From NCBI RefSeq assembly GCF_023634765.1, contig NZ_JAMLFX010000009.1, positions 95,300 to 146,719 on the forward strand: DNA of 51,420 nt. The letters run 5' to 3'. A program made the translations under genes and the position numbers. Within the stretch, counting starts at the first letter, position 1; each line of letters begins with the position of its first letter. Positions 16,952 through 29,704 of this stretch are shown here, in pieces. Source of the DNA: Pseudomonas sp. AKS31 (lineage in GTDB: Bacteria; Pseudomonadota; Gammaproteobacteria; Pseudomonadales; Pseudomonadaceae). The notes below the pieces were generated by a model, which was given only the letters and a program-made list of their open reading frames with translations, ran no database searches and was not told where the DNA came from.

Positions 16952-18400
16952 TTAGCGCGGGAACGCTGGTGGGTTTACACCGGCCATGTCTTCCATCACG
17001 CGAACCACCTGGCAGCTGTAGCCGAACTCGTTGTCGTACCAGACGTACAGAACAACGCGGTTGTCCTGAACGATGGTCGCTTCAGCGTCGACCACACCGG
17101 CGTGGCGCGAGCCCACGAAGTCAGTCGAAACCACTTCCTGCGAGTTGACGAAGTCGATTTGCTTGTGCAGATCGGAGTGCAGCGCCATGTAGCGCAGGTA
17201 CTCGTTCATCTCTTCACGGGTGGCGGCTTTCTCAAGGTTGAGGTTGAGAATGGCCATCGACACGTTTGGCGTCGGAACGCGGATCGCGTTACCGGTCAGC
17301 TTGCCGGCCAGCTCAGGCAGGGCCTTGGCAGCAGCGGTGGCAGCACCGGTCTCGGTGATGACCATGTTCAGCGCGGCGCTACGGCCACGGCGATCGCCTT
17401 TGTGGAAGTTGTCGATCAGGTTCTGGTCGTTGGTGTACGAGTGAACGGTTTCGACGTGACCGTTGATGATGCCGAACTTGTCATTCACCGCTTTGAGCAC
17501 CGGCACGATGGCGTTGGTGGTGCAGGAAGCGGCGGACACGATCTTGTCGTCAGCGGTGATTTCGTTGTGGTTGATACCGTGAACGATGTTCTTCAGCTTG
17601 CCTTTGCCAGGCGCAGTCAGAACAACGCGGTCGATACCCGGGCAGGCCAGGTGCTGACCCAGGCCATCGGCGTCACGCCATACACCGGTGTTGTCCACCA
17701 GCAGCGCGTCTTTGATGCCGTACTGGGTGTAATCCACCTCGGTCGGGTTCTTCGCGTAGATCACCTGGATCAGGTTACCGTTGGCGGTGATGGTGTTGTT
17801 TTCTTCATCGATGGTGATGGTGCCGTTGAACGAACCGTGTACCGAATCGCGACGCAGCAGGCTGGCGCGCTTGGTCAGGTCGTTTTCGGCGCCTTTGCGC
17901 ACCACGATGGCACGCAGACGCAGACCGTCGCCACCACCGGTTTTTTCGATCAGGATGCGCGCCAGCAGACGGCCGATACGACCGAAGCCGTACAGCACAA
18001 CGTCGGTGCCTTTACGTGCGGAAGCGTTTTGCTGGCCAACCACGTCAGCCATTTCTTCACGAACGAACTGCTCGGCGCTGCGGCCATTGCCTTCGTTACG
18101 GAATTTGAACGCCAACTTGCCCAGATCTACCGAAGCCGCGCCGAGCTTGAGCTCGCTCATGGCTTTGAGCAGTGGGAATGTTTCGTGGACGGAGAGTTCG
18201 CTGTCGTCGGAAGAACGGTGGCGAGCAAAGCGGTGAGCTTTGAGAATCGCGATGACAGACTGGTTGATCAGGCTGCGGCCATAGATCGAGCTCACCACGT
18301 TGTTATTGCGGTAGAGCTGACCGATAAGCGGAATCATCGCTTCTGCGAGTGCTTCACGGTCGATCCATTCACCAAGACACTGGTCGGGCTTCTGAGTCAC
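16952..18400 (-). CDS. gap: Glyceraldehyde-3-phosphate dehydrogenase, long N-terminal form
   Basis: This 482-residue GAPDH carries an extra N-terminal domain of about 120 residues before the Rossmann fold (VVLYGFGRIGRLLAR). The catalytic Cys is in SAASCTTNAIVP, and the C-terminal WYDNEFGYSCQ is canonical. The start is taken as GTG at 18400 because GGAAGG lies 6 bases upstream. The ATG at 18415 would include that ribosome site in the coding sequence. It matches the PA3001-type enzyme of pseudomonads, one of several GAPDH paralogues. Its physiological direction (glycolytic or gluconeogenic) is not visible from sequence. It is divergent from mfd. Confidence 0.9.
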   Translation of the reverse strand: MTQKPDQCLGEWIDREALAEAMIPLIGQLYRNNNVVSSIYGRSLINQSVIAILKAHRFARHRSSDDSELSVHETFPLLKAMSELKLGAASVDLGKLAFKFRNEGNGRSAEQFVREEMADVVGQQNASARKGTDVVLYGFGRIGRLLARILIEKTGGGDGLRLRAIVVRKGAENDLTKRASLLRRDSVHGSFNGTITIDEENNTITANGNLIQVIYAKNPTEVDYTQYGIKDALLVDNTGVWRDADGLGQHLACPGIDRVVLTAPGKGKLKNIVHGINHNEITADDKIVSAASCTTNAIVPVLKAVNDKFGIINGHVETVHSYTNDQNLIDNFHKGDRRGRSAALNMVITETGAATAAAKALPELAGKLTGNAIRVPTPNVSMAILNLNLEKAATREEMNEYLRYMALHSDLHKQIDFVNSQEVVSTDFVGSRHAGVVDAEATIVQDNRVVLYVWYDNEFGYSCQVVRVMEDMAGVNPPAFPR

Positions 18401-18769
18401 GGTAACCTTCCACATGTAGGGGCAGAAAAAAGGGGCTACATTATGCCGCCGACAACCTCATTCAGCAATGCGCGCTTGTCGCGAAATCGGTAACAAAATC
18501 CCGTTCAAAAAAATTACGCCTCTCTCAAGCCCAGTAAAACCGGGGCTTTCAGCGCAGTCAATTTTTCGACGACTGTTAGACGATGTCTGTAACCCTCCGT
18601 AACACCACCCACTTTCGGCACTACATAATCGCTAAAAAACCGCTGGTTTTTATGGTTACCACTACATTTCGCGCAAACATCGAAGATAGACGCAGTCTGC
18701 AACTGACAGGCGGCACCGGACGCCGCTACAATTACCGACTTTGTCGCAAAGCCTGGAGCTCAACCTTCC
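18401..18769. other. Intergenic region gap-mfd (369 bp), promoters only
   Basis: No convincing gene is seen. Short open frames here (for example 18514-18702 minus) lack a ribosome site and family resemblance. The region is AT-richer than its neighbours. It holds the mfd promoter described separately, and a weak hairpin (AAGCCC/GGGCTT, 18528-18549) without an adjacent T-run. Confidence 0.6.
18703..18732 (+). promoter_or_regulatory. Candidate sigma-70 promoter of mfd
   Basis: A -35 CTGACA (18703-18708) and a -10 TACAAT (18727-18732) are spaced by 18 bases. This would give a leader of about 30 bases before the mfd GTG. Each hexamer has one mismatch to consensus. Confidence 0.55.
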
Positions 18770-22219
<3,450 letters not shown>

Positions 22220-22229
22220 AGGACGCCCA

Positions 22230-22796
22230 ATGCGCCTGTTCCGCTCAGTGACTTTGCTACTTGCTTTGGTAGCCCCTTCGGTTTTCGCCGATGACCTGTA
22301 TCAGGTCGAAATGATTCTGGTGCGGCAGAACGCCGTGCCGGCTATCGTCAGCCGTGCCGCACCGGAAGACTGGGCCGCTGGCGCCCAGCGTTTGGGCGAC
22401 GACAGCAAGCGCACGCCTGCGTTGAATGACGTTGTCACCAGGCTCACCGCCAGCGGCGACTACACCGTGCTGATGCACAAGGCCTGGCAGCAAACCCTTG
22501 GCGAAGCACCTGCAAAAGTTGCGGTCAGCGACGGCCAGGAGCAATTCGGTCAATTCCCGATCGAGGGTACGCTGGAAATGAAACTGGGGCGCTTCACCGA
22601 TGTGAACGCCGACTTCTGGGTCAATCAGATCGACGCCAATGGCCTGGTCACCGCCAGTGAGCGCCTGAAACAGGACAGCCACACCAAGAACGGCCAACTC
22701 AACTACCTGGACAACGGCCATCTGGCCCTGCTGATCAAGATCACTTCCCTGACCGCGCCAGCGCCACGGGAAGCGCCTGAAGCCATTCCGGACTGA
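22230..22796 (+). CDS. CsiV family periplasmic protein
   Basis: This 188-residue exported protein has signal peptide MRLFRSVTLLLALVAPSVFA and mature start DDLYQVEMILVRQN, the typical opening of the CsiV family. In Vibrio, CsiV is a periplasmic cell-shape integrity factor tied to peptidoglycan synthesis with D-amino acids. The role in Pseudomonas is inferred only. The start at 22230 is chosen for the signal peptide and the AAGGA upstream; the open frame extends into the end of mfd. The gene is 11 bases upstream of the first SNF2 helicase gene. Confidence 0.83.
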   Translation: MRLFRSVTLLLALVAPSVFADDLYQVEMILVRQNAVPAIVSRAAPEDWAAGAQRLGDDSKRTPALNDVVTRLTASGDYTVLMHKAWQQTLGEAPAKVAVSDGQEQFGQFPIEGTLEMKLGRFTDVNADFWVNQIDANGLVTASERLKQDSHTKNGQLNYLDNGHLALLIKITSLTAPAPREAPEAIPD

Positions 22797-22807
22797 TCGA
22801 AGTCCTT

Positions 22808-25498
22808 ATGTCCCCGCCCCTGAGTAAACCGTTGGCACCCTCCTGGGTCAGCCGATTCAAGGAACAGAGCCTGGAGCGTGGCCGCCGCTACGCCCTGGAA
22901 AACCGGGTACGCATCGCCCAGGTCGGCGATGCGACCATCACCGCCAGTTGCGAAGGCTCTGGCGGCAACGTTTACCGCCAGACCATCCAGCTGCGCGAAT
23001 CCGCCAAAAACACCTTGCTGCTGGTCGATGCGAGTTGCACCTGTCCGGTTCGCAGCAACTGCAAGCATTGCGCAGCGGTGCTGCTGAAAGTGCAGGAAAC
23101 CCTCGATTACCCGGCCGCCGCCAAAGACGCCGAACTCTTGGAAAAGCTGCAAGCCGTGCTGGAAAACCGCAGCCCGAAAGCGCCACCGCAAGTGCTGGTC
23201 GACAATGTGCAGCCACTGCCACGCCTGTGGCTGGCCAGTGTCGAGTTCAGTGCCTTCGAACCGCGCAACGGCAAAATGCAGCGCTACATTCAGCATCGCG
23301 CGGCGCTGTCGTTCAGTTATCTGGACGAGTACGTCAGCGGGCAGAAGAACAGCGACATCCTGATTCGTCAGGAAAACCAGACGCTGCGGGTCAAACGCCA
23401 TCCGGATGTCGAGCAGTCCTACCGCGAACAGTTGCGCATCCTCGGTTTTCGCATCGCCACCCGCCAGAGCAAAGCCCTGCCGGAAAGCGCCGGCGAGCTG
23501 TACGAGATGGTCAATGACAGCGCCTGGCTGACGTTCACCCTCAACGACTTGCCGAAACTGCGCAGCCAAGGCTGGGAGCTGCAGATCGATGAGGAATTCG
23601 GCTTCGACCTGACCGCCGTGGATGACTGGTACGCCACCGTCGAACAGGTGCCGGAACGCGATTGGTTTGATCTGGAACTGGGGATCATCGTCAACGGTGA
23701 GCGCCTGAGTCTGTTGCCGATCCTGCTCAACCTGATGCGCTCGCATGCGGAAATCCTCAACCCGGAACGCCTGGCGCGCCGCCGCGATGACGAGCTGATT
23801 CTGGTGAATATTCCGCAACGCAACAGCGAGCACGGGCCATTGCAGGTGGCTTTGCCGCTCGGGCGCTTGAAACCGGTGTTGATGACGCTTGGCGAGTTTT
23901 ATCTGCAGGAACCAGGTGAAACCACGCTGCGCCTGAGCAAGGCCGATGCCACCCGCCTGAATTCGCTGGAAGGCCTGCCGTTGCTGTGGGAGGGCGGCGA
24001 GCAGATCCGCACGTTCGCTCAGCGCCTGCGGGATATTCGTGATTTCAGCGCAGAAGCTCCAGAGGGCTTGAATGCGACGCTGCGTCCTTATCAACTCGAA
24101 GGTCTGAGCTGGATGCAGTCGCTACGGCAACTGGAAGTCGGCGGGATTCTCGCGGATGACATGGGCCTGGGTAAAACCCTACAGACCCTGGCGCATATTC
24201 TCAGCGAGAAAAACGCCGGACGCCTCGATTGCCCGTGCATGGTGGTGATGCCGACCAGCCTGATCCCTAACTGGCTCGATGAAGCGGCACACTTTACCCC
24301 GCAACTGAAAGTCGTGGCGCTGTACGGTGCCAGCCGTAAAAAACACTTCGACAATCTGGCGGATTTCGACCTGATCCTCACCACCTACGCACTGCTGCCC
24401 AAAGACGTCGAACGTCTGGCCAGGCAGCCGCTGCATGTATTGGTGCTGGACGAAGCGCAGTACATCAAGAACCCGAACAGCAAAGCTGCACAAGCGGCGC
24501 GCGAGCTGAATGCGCGTCAGCGTCTGTGCCTCAGCGGTACGCCGCTGGAAAACCACTTGGGCGAGTTGTGGTCACTGTTTCACTTCCTGCTGCCGGGCTG
24601 GCTCGGCGATGTGAAAAGCTTCAACGCCGATTACCGCGTGCCGATTGAAAAGCGTGGCAGCGAAGTCAGACTTCAGCACCTGAACGGCCGGATAAAACCG
24701 TTTCTGCTGCGCCGCACCAAGGAACAGGTGGCCACCGAACTGCCGCCGAAAACCGAGATCATCCACTGGGTCGATCTCAACGAAGCGCAGCGCGATGTGT
24801 ATGAAACCATGCGCTTGGCGATGGACAAGAAAGTCCGCGACGAGATCACCCGCAAAGGCGTGGCACGCAGCCAGATCATCATTCTTGAGGCGTTGCTCAA
24901 GCTGCGCCAGGTCTGCTGTGATCTGCGCCTGGTCAATGACGCCACCCTGCCCGCTCGTGGCAGCACCTCCGGCAAACTCGACAGCTTGATGGAAATGCTC
25001 GAAGAGCTGTTCGAGGAAGGCCGGCGGATTCTGCTGTTTTCGCAGTTCACCTCGATGCTGTCATTGATCGAAGACGAACTGAAAAAACGCAATGTCGCCT
25101 ATGCGCTGCTGACCGGCCAGACCCGCGATCGGCGTACGCCGGTGAAGGAATTCCAGAGTGGCAAGCGTCAGATCTTTCTGATCAGCCTGAAGGCTGGCGG
25201 TGTCGGTTTGAACCTGACGGAGGCGGACACAGTGATTCACTACGACCCGTGGTGGAACCCGGCCACCGAAAATCAGGCGACGGATCGCGCCTATCGGATC
25301 GGTCAGGAGAAGCCGGTGTTCGTCTACAAGATGATTGCCAGGGGCACGGTGGAAGAGAAGATTCAGCACCTGCAAAAAGAAAAATCCGACTTGGCGGCAA
25401 GCGTTCTGGATGGGCGCAAGGCCGGGGACTGGAAGTTGCAGAGTGATGATATTGAGGCGTTGTTTGCGCCGTTGCCGGATAAGTCCGACAAGCGTTGA
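22808..25498 (+). CDS. SNF2-family helicase with SWIM zinc finger (short paralogue)
   Basis: This is an 896-residue protein. The N-terminal SWIM finger has C77xC79, C85 and H87 in SCTCPVRSNCKHC. A bacterial SNF2-associated domain covers about residues 140-400. The SNF2 ATPase has Walker A DDMGLGKTLQ (about 448-457), DEAQ (about 548-551), and helicase C with QATDRAYRIGQ (about 823). It should be a dsDNA-dependent ATPase or translocase; no nuclease or toxin domain is seen. The gene follows csiV-like by 11 bases and faces a longer paralogue across a REP pair. Specific function is unknown; DNA repair or transcription recycling (RapA-like) are guesses. Confidence 0.88.
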   Translation: MSPPLSKPLAPSWVSRFKEQSLERGRRYALENRVRIAQVGDATITASCEGSGGNVYRQTIQLRESAKNTLLLVDASCTCPVRSNCKHCAAVLLKVQETLDYPAAAKDAELLEKLQAVLENRSPKAPPQVLVDNVQPLPRLWLASVEFSAFEPRNGKMQRYIQHRAALSFSYLDEYVSGQKNSDILIRQENQTLRVKRHPDVEQSYREQLRILGFRIATRQSKALPESAGELYEMVNDSAWLTFTLNDLPKLRSQGWELQIDEEFGFDLTAVDDWYATVEQVPERDWFDLELGIIVNGERLSLLPILLNLMRSHAEILNPERLARRRDDELILVNIPQRNSEHGPLQVALPLGRLKPVLMTLGEFYLQEPGETTLRLSKADATRLNSLEGLPLLWEGGEQIRTFAQRLRDIRDFSAEAPEGLNATLRPYQLEGLSWMQSLRQLEVGGILADDMGLGKTLQTLAHILSEKNAGRLDCPCMVVMPTSLIPNWLDEAAHFTPQLKVVALYGASRKKHFDNLADFDLILTTYALLPKDVERLARQPLHVLVLDEAQYIKNPNSKAAQAARELNARQRLCLSGTPLENHLGELWSLFHFLLPGWLGDVKSFNADYRVPIEKRGSEVRLQHLNGRIKPFLLRRTKEQVATELPPKTEIIHWVDLNEAQRDVYETMRLAMDKKVRDEITRKGVARSQIIILEALLKLRQVCCDLRLVNDATLPARGSTSGKLDSLMEMLEELFEEGRRILLFSQFTSMLSLIEDELKKRNVAYALLTGQTRDRRTPVKEFQSGKRQIFLISLKAGGVGLNLTEADTVIHYDPWWNPATENQATDRAYRIGQEKPVFVYKMIARGTVEEKIQHLQKEKSDLAASVLDGRKAGDWKLQSDDIEALFAPLPDKSDKR

Positions 25499-25520
25499 GA
25501 CCTGCGTCGCCTGTTAGATA

Positions 25521-25619
25521 GCTATCGCTGGCAAGCCAGCTCTCACAGGTATCGAGTTGGAACACAGTTTTGTGTACGACTCAAAACCCTGTGGGAGCTG
25601 GCTTGCCAGCGATGGGGCC
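25521..25619. repeat. REP pair (GCTGGCAAGCCAGC family), copy 2
   Basis: ATCGCTGGCAAGCCAGC at 25524 and its inverted copy at 25597-25613 carry CTCACAG / CTGTGGGA extensions. The pair lies exactly between the two convergent SNF2 genes. Closely similar to the elements at 16769 and 48504. Confidence 0.9.
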
Positions 25620-25646
25620 ATCAGATATTGCTCTATTACTTAGGGC

Positions 25647-28600
25647 TCAACCCTTGGCAACAGGCAACGGCGCAAACAGCGCCTCAATGTCACCCTGCTC
25701 CAGTTTCCAGCCACCCGTCGTCCCGCCTTCAAGCACCGCCCCGGCCAGCGCTGCTTTTTCCTGCTGCAGTGCCTGGATTTTTTCCTCTACCGTGCCACGA
25801 GCAATCAGCTTGTAAACGAACACCGGGTTGTTTTGCCCGATTCGATACGCACGATCGGTTGCCTGATTCTGCACTGCCGGGTTCCACCAAGGGTCGAAGT
25901 GGATCACCGTGTCCGCCGCAGTCAGATTCAAACCGGTTCCCCCAGCCTTCAGACTGATCAGAAACAGCGACACCTTGCCGCTCTGAAAGTCCTTTACCGG
26001 TGTGCGCCGGTCCGTGGTTTCACCGGTCAGCAGCGAATAGGTAACTTGACGTTGCTGCAGTTCTTGCTCGATCAAGGCCAGCATCGACGTGAACTGTGAG
26101 AACAGCAGAATCCGGCGACCCTCGCCCAGCAGTTCTTCAAGCATCTCCATCAAACTGAGCAGCTTGCCACTCCCCGAACGCAGCGCCTTCGCTGTCAGCG
26201 GCATATTGATCAGGCGCAGGTCGCAACAGACCTGTCGCAGTTTGAGCAAGGCATCAAGAATGATGATCTGGCTGCGCGCCACGCCACTGCGGGCAATCTC
26301 GTCGCGCACTTTTTTGTCCATCGCCACGCGAACCGTTTCATACACATCGCGCTGGCCGTCGCTGAGATCGACCCAATGCACAATTTCGGTTTTCGGCGGT
26401 AACTCGGTCGCGACCTGGTCCTTTTTGCGGCGCAGCAGAAACGGTTTTATCCGTGCCGTCAGATGCTGCATGCGCTCGGCATTGCCGTGTTTTTCGATGG
26501 GGGTGCGGTAATCACGATTGAAGGATTTGCTGTCACCCAGCCAACCGGGCATCAAGAAGTGAAACTGCGACCACAACTCGCCCAAGTGGTTTTCCATTGG
26601 CGTACCGCTCAAGCACAAGCGCTGACGGGCCTGCAAATCACACGCGGCTTGAGCAGCCTTGCTGATCGGATTCTTGATGTTCTGCGCTTCATCGAGAATC
26701 AGCACGCTCCACAGCTGCGGCTGCAGAACCTCAAGATCCCTCGGCAGCAAGGCGTAAGTGGTCAACACCAAATCGTATTCAGCAAAATTGTCGAAGTCTT
26801 TTTTCCGGCCCATACCGTGTAGCGCCAGCACTTTCAACTGCGGTGTGAAACGCTGCGCTTCGTCCAGCCAGTTGGGGATCAGGCTGGTAGGCATCACGGC
26901 CAGTGCCGGGCGATCAAGCCTCCCTGACTGCTTTTCCGTAAGAAGATGGGCGAGTGTTTGCAGAGTTTTACCCAGCCCCATGTCATCGCCAAGAATGCCG
27001 CCCACCTGAAGCTCGCGCAGGGTTTGCATCCAGTTCAGGCCTTCGAGCTGGTAGGGCCGCATCTGTGCGTTGAGTCCGATCGGCGCAGCGACTGGCGTAT
27101 AGGTTGATTCACGCAGGCGTTTGGCAAAGTTGCGCAGGCGCTCGCCACCCTGCCAATCGAGGGCTACACCGTCAAGCAAATCAAGGCGTGCTGCATCGGG
27201 GGCACTCAAGCGCAACTTATTGCCCTGATGGTTACCCAGATACAACTCGCCAAGCGTGGCCATCAACGGTTTGATCCGACCGAAGGGCAGCGCGACTTTG
27301 CCACTGATGTTATTGCTCAAGCGTCCGGCACCCAGCTCGACCAACAGCAGTTCATCATCGTCGCGCTGAGCGAGTTTCGCAGGGTCGAGAAGTAGCGGCT
27401 GAGTGCGTAACAGATGCAAAAAAATCGGCAACAAGCTATGACGCACGCCGTTAACGACAATCCCTAATTGCAGATCAAACCACTGGCGCCCCGACTCTTC
27501 CTCAACCTCAGCGAACCAGTGTTCGACTGGCTCGACGTTGAAATGAAAGTTCTTGCTGACGTCAACCTGCCAGCCTGCCTCGCGCAGTACGGGAATCCCG
27601 TTTTGAGCAAATGCGAGCCACGCCGAATCATCGGGCAGATCAAATTTCTCCCCCGGATGATCAACACTGCTTTTGCGCGTCGCCTTTTTGAATCCGTGCT
27701 TCTGCAACTGCTGACGCAGCGCTTTCTCGGCGGTCGGCTGACGCTGAATTCGCAGGGTTTCAACGCCCGAAAGAACCATCACCTCCGGGTTGCGATCCTG
27801 CACAGGATGACCATCGTAGGTGAACAGTAAAGCGGCACGGTGCTCGGGTTCGTACTGCCAGCGCGTGTAGCGTTTGCCACTGTCGAGGGTCAGCTGCGCC
27901 TTGGGCAACACATTATCGACGATCCGCTCCGTGAGCTGGTGCGGCGGAGCCACTTGCGTTGCCGCACTCATCCGATGGCTGAACTGCATTGCCTGACGGG
28001 CGGGAATCTCCGGAGCCAACGCTAAATGACAGGCGAGTTTCTCATCAAACTCGTTGAACAGCGGGCCGATTTGCTGCCGTTGGCGATCCAGATAATGCAG
28101 CGGCTCCAACGCGAGAACGGTTTCCACCGGTGCTTCCTGGCTGCTCCAGTGCGGGCGAAAACTGCCGTTGGCTTGTTCGGCCCAGGCAAACTGCGCGCTT
28201 CTTCCTGGGCCCGCAGTCAGCGGCTCCAACGCTTCAAAATCCAGATACAGTCGCGACGTTCGCAACAGCATTTCAAGCAGCTCGGCGCCGCTGCTGCCGT
28301 CCAGCGGATAGCCGCTGTAATAGGCATGATGCGAGTGCATGGCCACCAGCAACCGGGCAATCCGCAGATCGAGCTCGGTCAGATAACCGGGCTGACGCAT
28401 CAACATGTCGGATAGCGAGAACAGCGGTTTGACGTCGCGCAGCTCGCCACTCTTGAGCTGGTAGACCTTGAAGATTTCTACCAGCCACTTGCCGGTCAAC
28501 GGCGTTGCTTTGAGTTTGTAAAAGAGCCGCGTACTGGCCGCTTGCGAGGTTTGATCAGCAGTCGGAGACGTCACAGGAATAGTGGAGAGCCAGTGCTCCA

Positions 28601-28940
28601 GTGTTCGACTCAGTTGAACAGGAGCGTCACTTTCAGGCGTTCTATCGGCGCGATCGAGCAAGTGATAGAGCACCGCAGCGCAGTGTTTGCAGTTGATCTC
28701 GACCGGGCAGGAGCAAAAGCAACGCAGACCGAATTGCTCCTGATGATCTTTGACCAGATAGATTTCCTGTAGATAGACGTAATTTTCAGATCCGGCGCAG
28801 GCCGCCTCAATCATCTCGTCATCGACTGAATGGATGTCTATCCGATCCTCCACGGCGTAATCGCGAGCCTTGGCCAAAGCATTACGGCTAAATGACTCAG
28901 TCCATGGCAGCGAACGAAGCTGATCGATGATGATCGTCAT
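25647..28940 (-). CDS. SNF2-family helicase with SWIM zinc finger (long paralogue)
   Basis: This 1097-residue protein is paralogous to the facing gene. The SWIM finger has C76xC78, C84 and H86 in CSCPVEINCKHC. About 200 extra residues (roughly 130-335) lie between the finger and the shared SNF2-associated domain. The ATPase core has DDMGLGKTLQ (about 650-659), LDEAQNIKN, and motif VI QATDRAYRIGQ. The two proteins align almost gap-free from the shared associated domain to the end. The gene is followed downstream by the REP pair and lies 17 bases from the mtiP-like gene upstream-wise. The function is unknown. The extra segment has no domain I recognise. Confidence 0.88.
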   Translation of the reverse strand: MTIIIDQLRSLPWTESFSRNALAKARDYAVEDRIDIHSVDDEMIEAACAGSENYVYLQEIYLVKDHQEQFGLRCFCSCPVEINCKHCAAVLYHLLDRADRTPESDAPVQLSRTLEHWLSTIPVTSPTADQTSQAASTRLFYKLKATPLTGKWLVEIFKVYQLKSGELRDVKPLFSLSDMLMRQPGYLTELDLRIARLLVAMHSHHAYYSGYPLDGSSGAELLEMLLRTSRLYLDFEALEPLTAGPGRSAQFAWAEQANGSFRPHWSSQEAPVETVLALEPLHYLDRQRQQIGPLFNEFDEKLACHLALAPEIPARQAMQFSHRMSAATQVAPPHQLTERIVDNVLPKAQLTLDSGKRYTRWQYEPEHRAALLFTYDGHPVQDRNPEVMVLSGVETLRIQRQPTAEKALRQQLQKHGFKKATRKSSVDHPGEKFDLPDDSAWLAFAQNGIPVLREAGWQVDVSKNFHFNVEPVEHWFAEVEEESGRQWFDLQLGIVVNGVRHSLLPIFLHLLRTQPLLLDPAKLAQRDDDELLLVELGAGRLSNNISGKVALPFGRIKPLMATLGELYLGNHQGNKLRLSAPDAARLDLLDGVALDWQGGERLRNFAKRLRESTYTPVAAPIGLNAQMRPYQLEGLNWMQTLRELQVGGILGDDMGLGKTLQTLAHLLTEKQSGRLDRPALAVMPTSLIPNWLDEAQRFTPQLKVLALHGMGRKKDFDNFAEYDLVLTTYALLPRDLEVLQPQLWSVLILDEAQNIKNPISKAAQAACDLQARQRLCLSGTPMENHLGELWSQFHFLMPGWLGDSKSFNRDYRTPIEKHGNAERMQHLTARIKPFLLRRKKDQVATELPPKTEIVHWVDLSDGQRDVYETVRVAMDKKVRDEIARSGVARSQIIILDALLKLRQVCCDLRLINMPLTAKALRSGSGKLLSLMEMLEELLGEGRRILLFSQFTSMLALIEQELQQRQVTYSLLTGETTDRRTPVKDFQSGKVSLFLISLKAGGTGLNLTAADTVIHFDPWWNPAVQNQATDRAYRIGQNNPVFVYKLIARGTVEEKIQALQQEKAALAGAVLEGGTTGGWKLEQGDIEALFAPLPVAKG

Positions 28941-28956
28941 GGCTCTGATCAGTCCT

Positions 28957-29694
28957 TTAGTTCGCCAACACCCGCGTCAACGTCGATTTCACCTTACCCA
29001 TCCCGTCATGCAGCGCCTGCTCGATTTCGGCCATGGTGATCACTTCGGTGGTCTTGCCCGCCGCCGCATTAACCACTAATGCCAGGCAGGCGTAATCCAG
29101 ATCCAGCTCACGCGCCAGCGCCGCTTCCGGCATGCCGGTCATGCCAACGATGTCGCAGCCATCGCGCTCCAGACGCAAGATCTCGGCAACGGTTTCCAGA
29201 CGCGGGCCCTGAGTGCAGGCATACACGCCTTGATCGCTGTACTCGCAACCTTCGGCAGCCACCGCCGCAATCAATTGCTGACGCAGCGGCTCGCTGTAGG
29301 GAAAGCTGAAGTCGATGTGGGTGACGTGCTCCAGATCGTCGGCGAAAAACGTGTGCTCACGCCCGCTGGTGTAATCGACGATCTGGTGCGGCACGCAAAA
29401 ATGCCCGGTGCCCATGGCCGGATGAATACCGCCGACGGCATTTACCGCGATGATCGCTTCGGCACCGGCCTGTTTCAACGCCCACAGGTTGGCGCGGTAG
29501 TTGACCTTGTGCGGCGCAAAGCGATGCGGGTGGCCGTGACGGGCGAGGAACAGTACCTCCTTGCCGGCGTATTCGCCGATCTGCACCTCGGCCGATGGCG
29601 CGCCGTAGGGCGTGTCCACCGCCAGCGATTGGCGAATGGTCAAGCCATCAAGCTGAGTCAGTCCGGTGCCACCGATGATTGCGTAAACCGTCAT
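28957..29694 (-). CDS. S-methyl-5'-thioinosine phosphorylase (MTAP family)
   Basis: This 245-residue protein belongs to the PNP/MTAP trimeric phosphorylase family: IIGGTGL at the N-terminus, a phosphate-binding RHGHPHRFAPHKVNYRANLWAL, and EGCEYSDQGVYACTQGPRLET. The P. aeruginosa counterpart PA3004 was shown to prefer methylthioinosine, formed from methylthioadenosine by deamination. That makes it a methionine-salvage enzyme acting in the cytoplasm. Substrate is inferred from that homology. The gene lies 10 bases after nagZ on the same strand, so it is probably co-transcribed with it. Confidence 0.9.
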   Translation of the reverse strand: MTVYAIIGGTGLTQLDGLTIRQSLAVDTPYGAPSAEVQIGEYAGKEVLFLARHGHPHRFAPHKVNYRANLWALKQAGAEAIIAVNAVGGIHPAMGTGHFCVPHQIVDYTSGREHTFFADDLEHVTHIDFSFPYSEPLRQQLIAAVAAEGCEYSDQGVYACTQGPRLETVAEILRLERDGCDIVGMTGMPEAALARELDLDYACLALVVNAAAGKTTEVITMAEIEQALHDGMGKVKSTLTRVLAN

Positions 29695-29704
29695 AGCACT
29701 CTCC

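Noticed and set aside
16886..18493. 535-residue open frame opposite gap
   Set aside because: Antisense to GAPDH with an intact catalytic motif. It runs through the terminator at 16903-16943.
18514..18702. 62-residue minus-strand open frame in the gap-mfd gap
   Set aside because: No ribosome site, no recognisable family, and it overlaps the leader region of gap.
22808..28940. SNF2 pair as a DISARM- or other defence-type island
   Set aside because: Neighbours are core genes (mfd, csiV-like, mtiP, nagZ), codon use looks like the rest, and no methylase, PLD or DUF1998 gene is adjacent.
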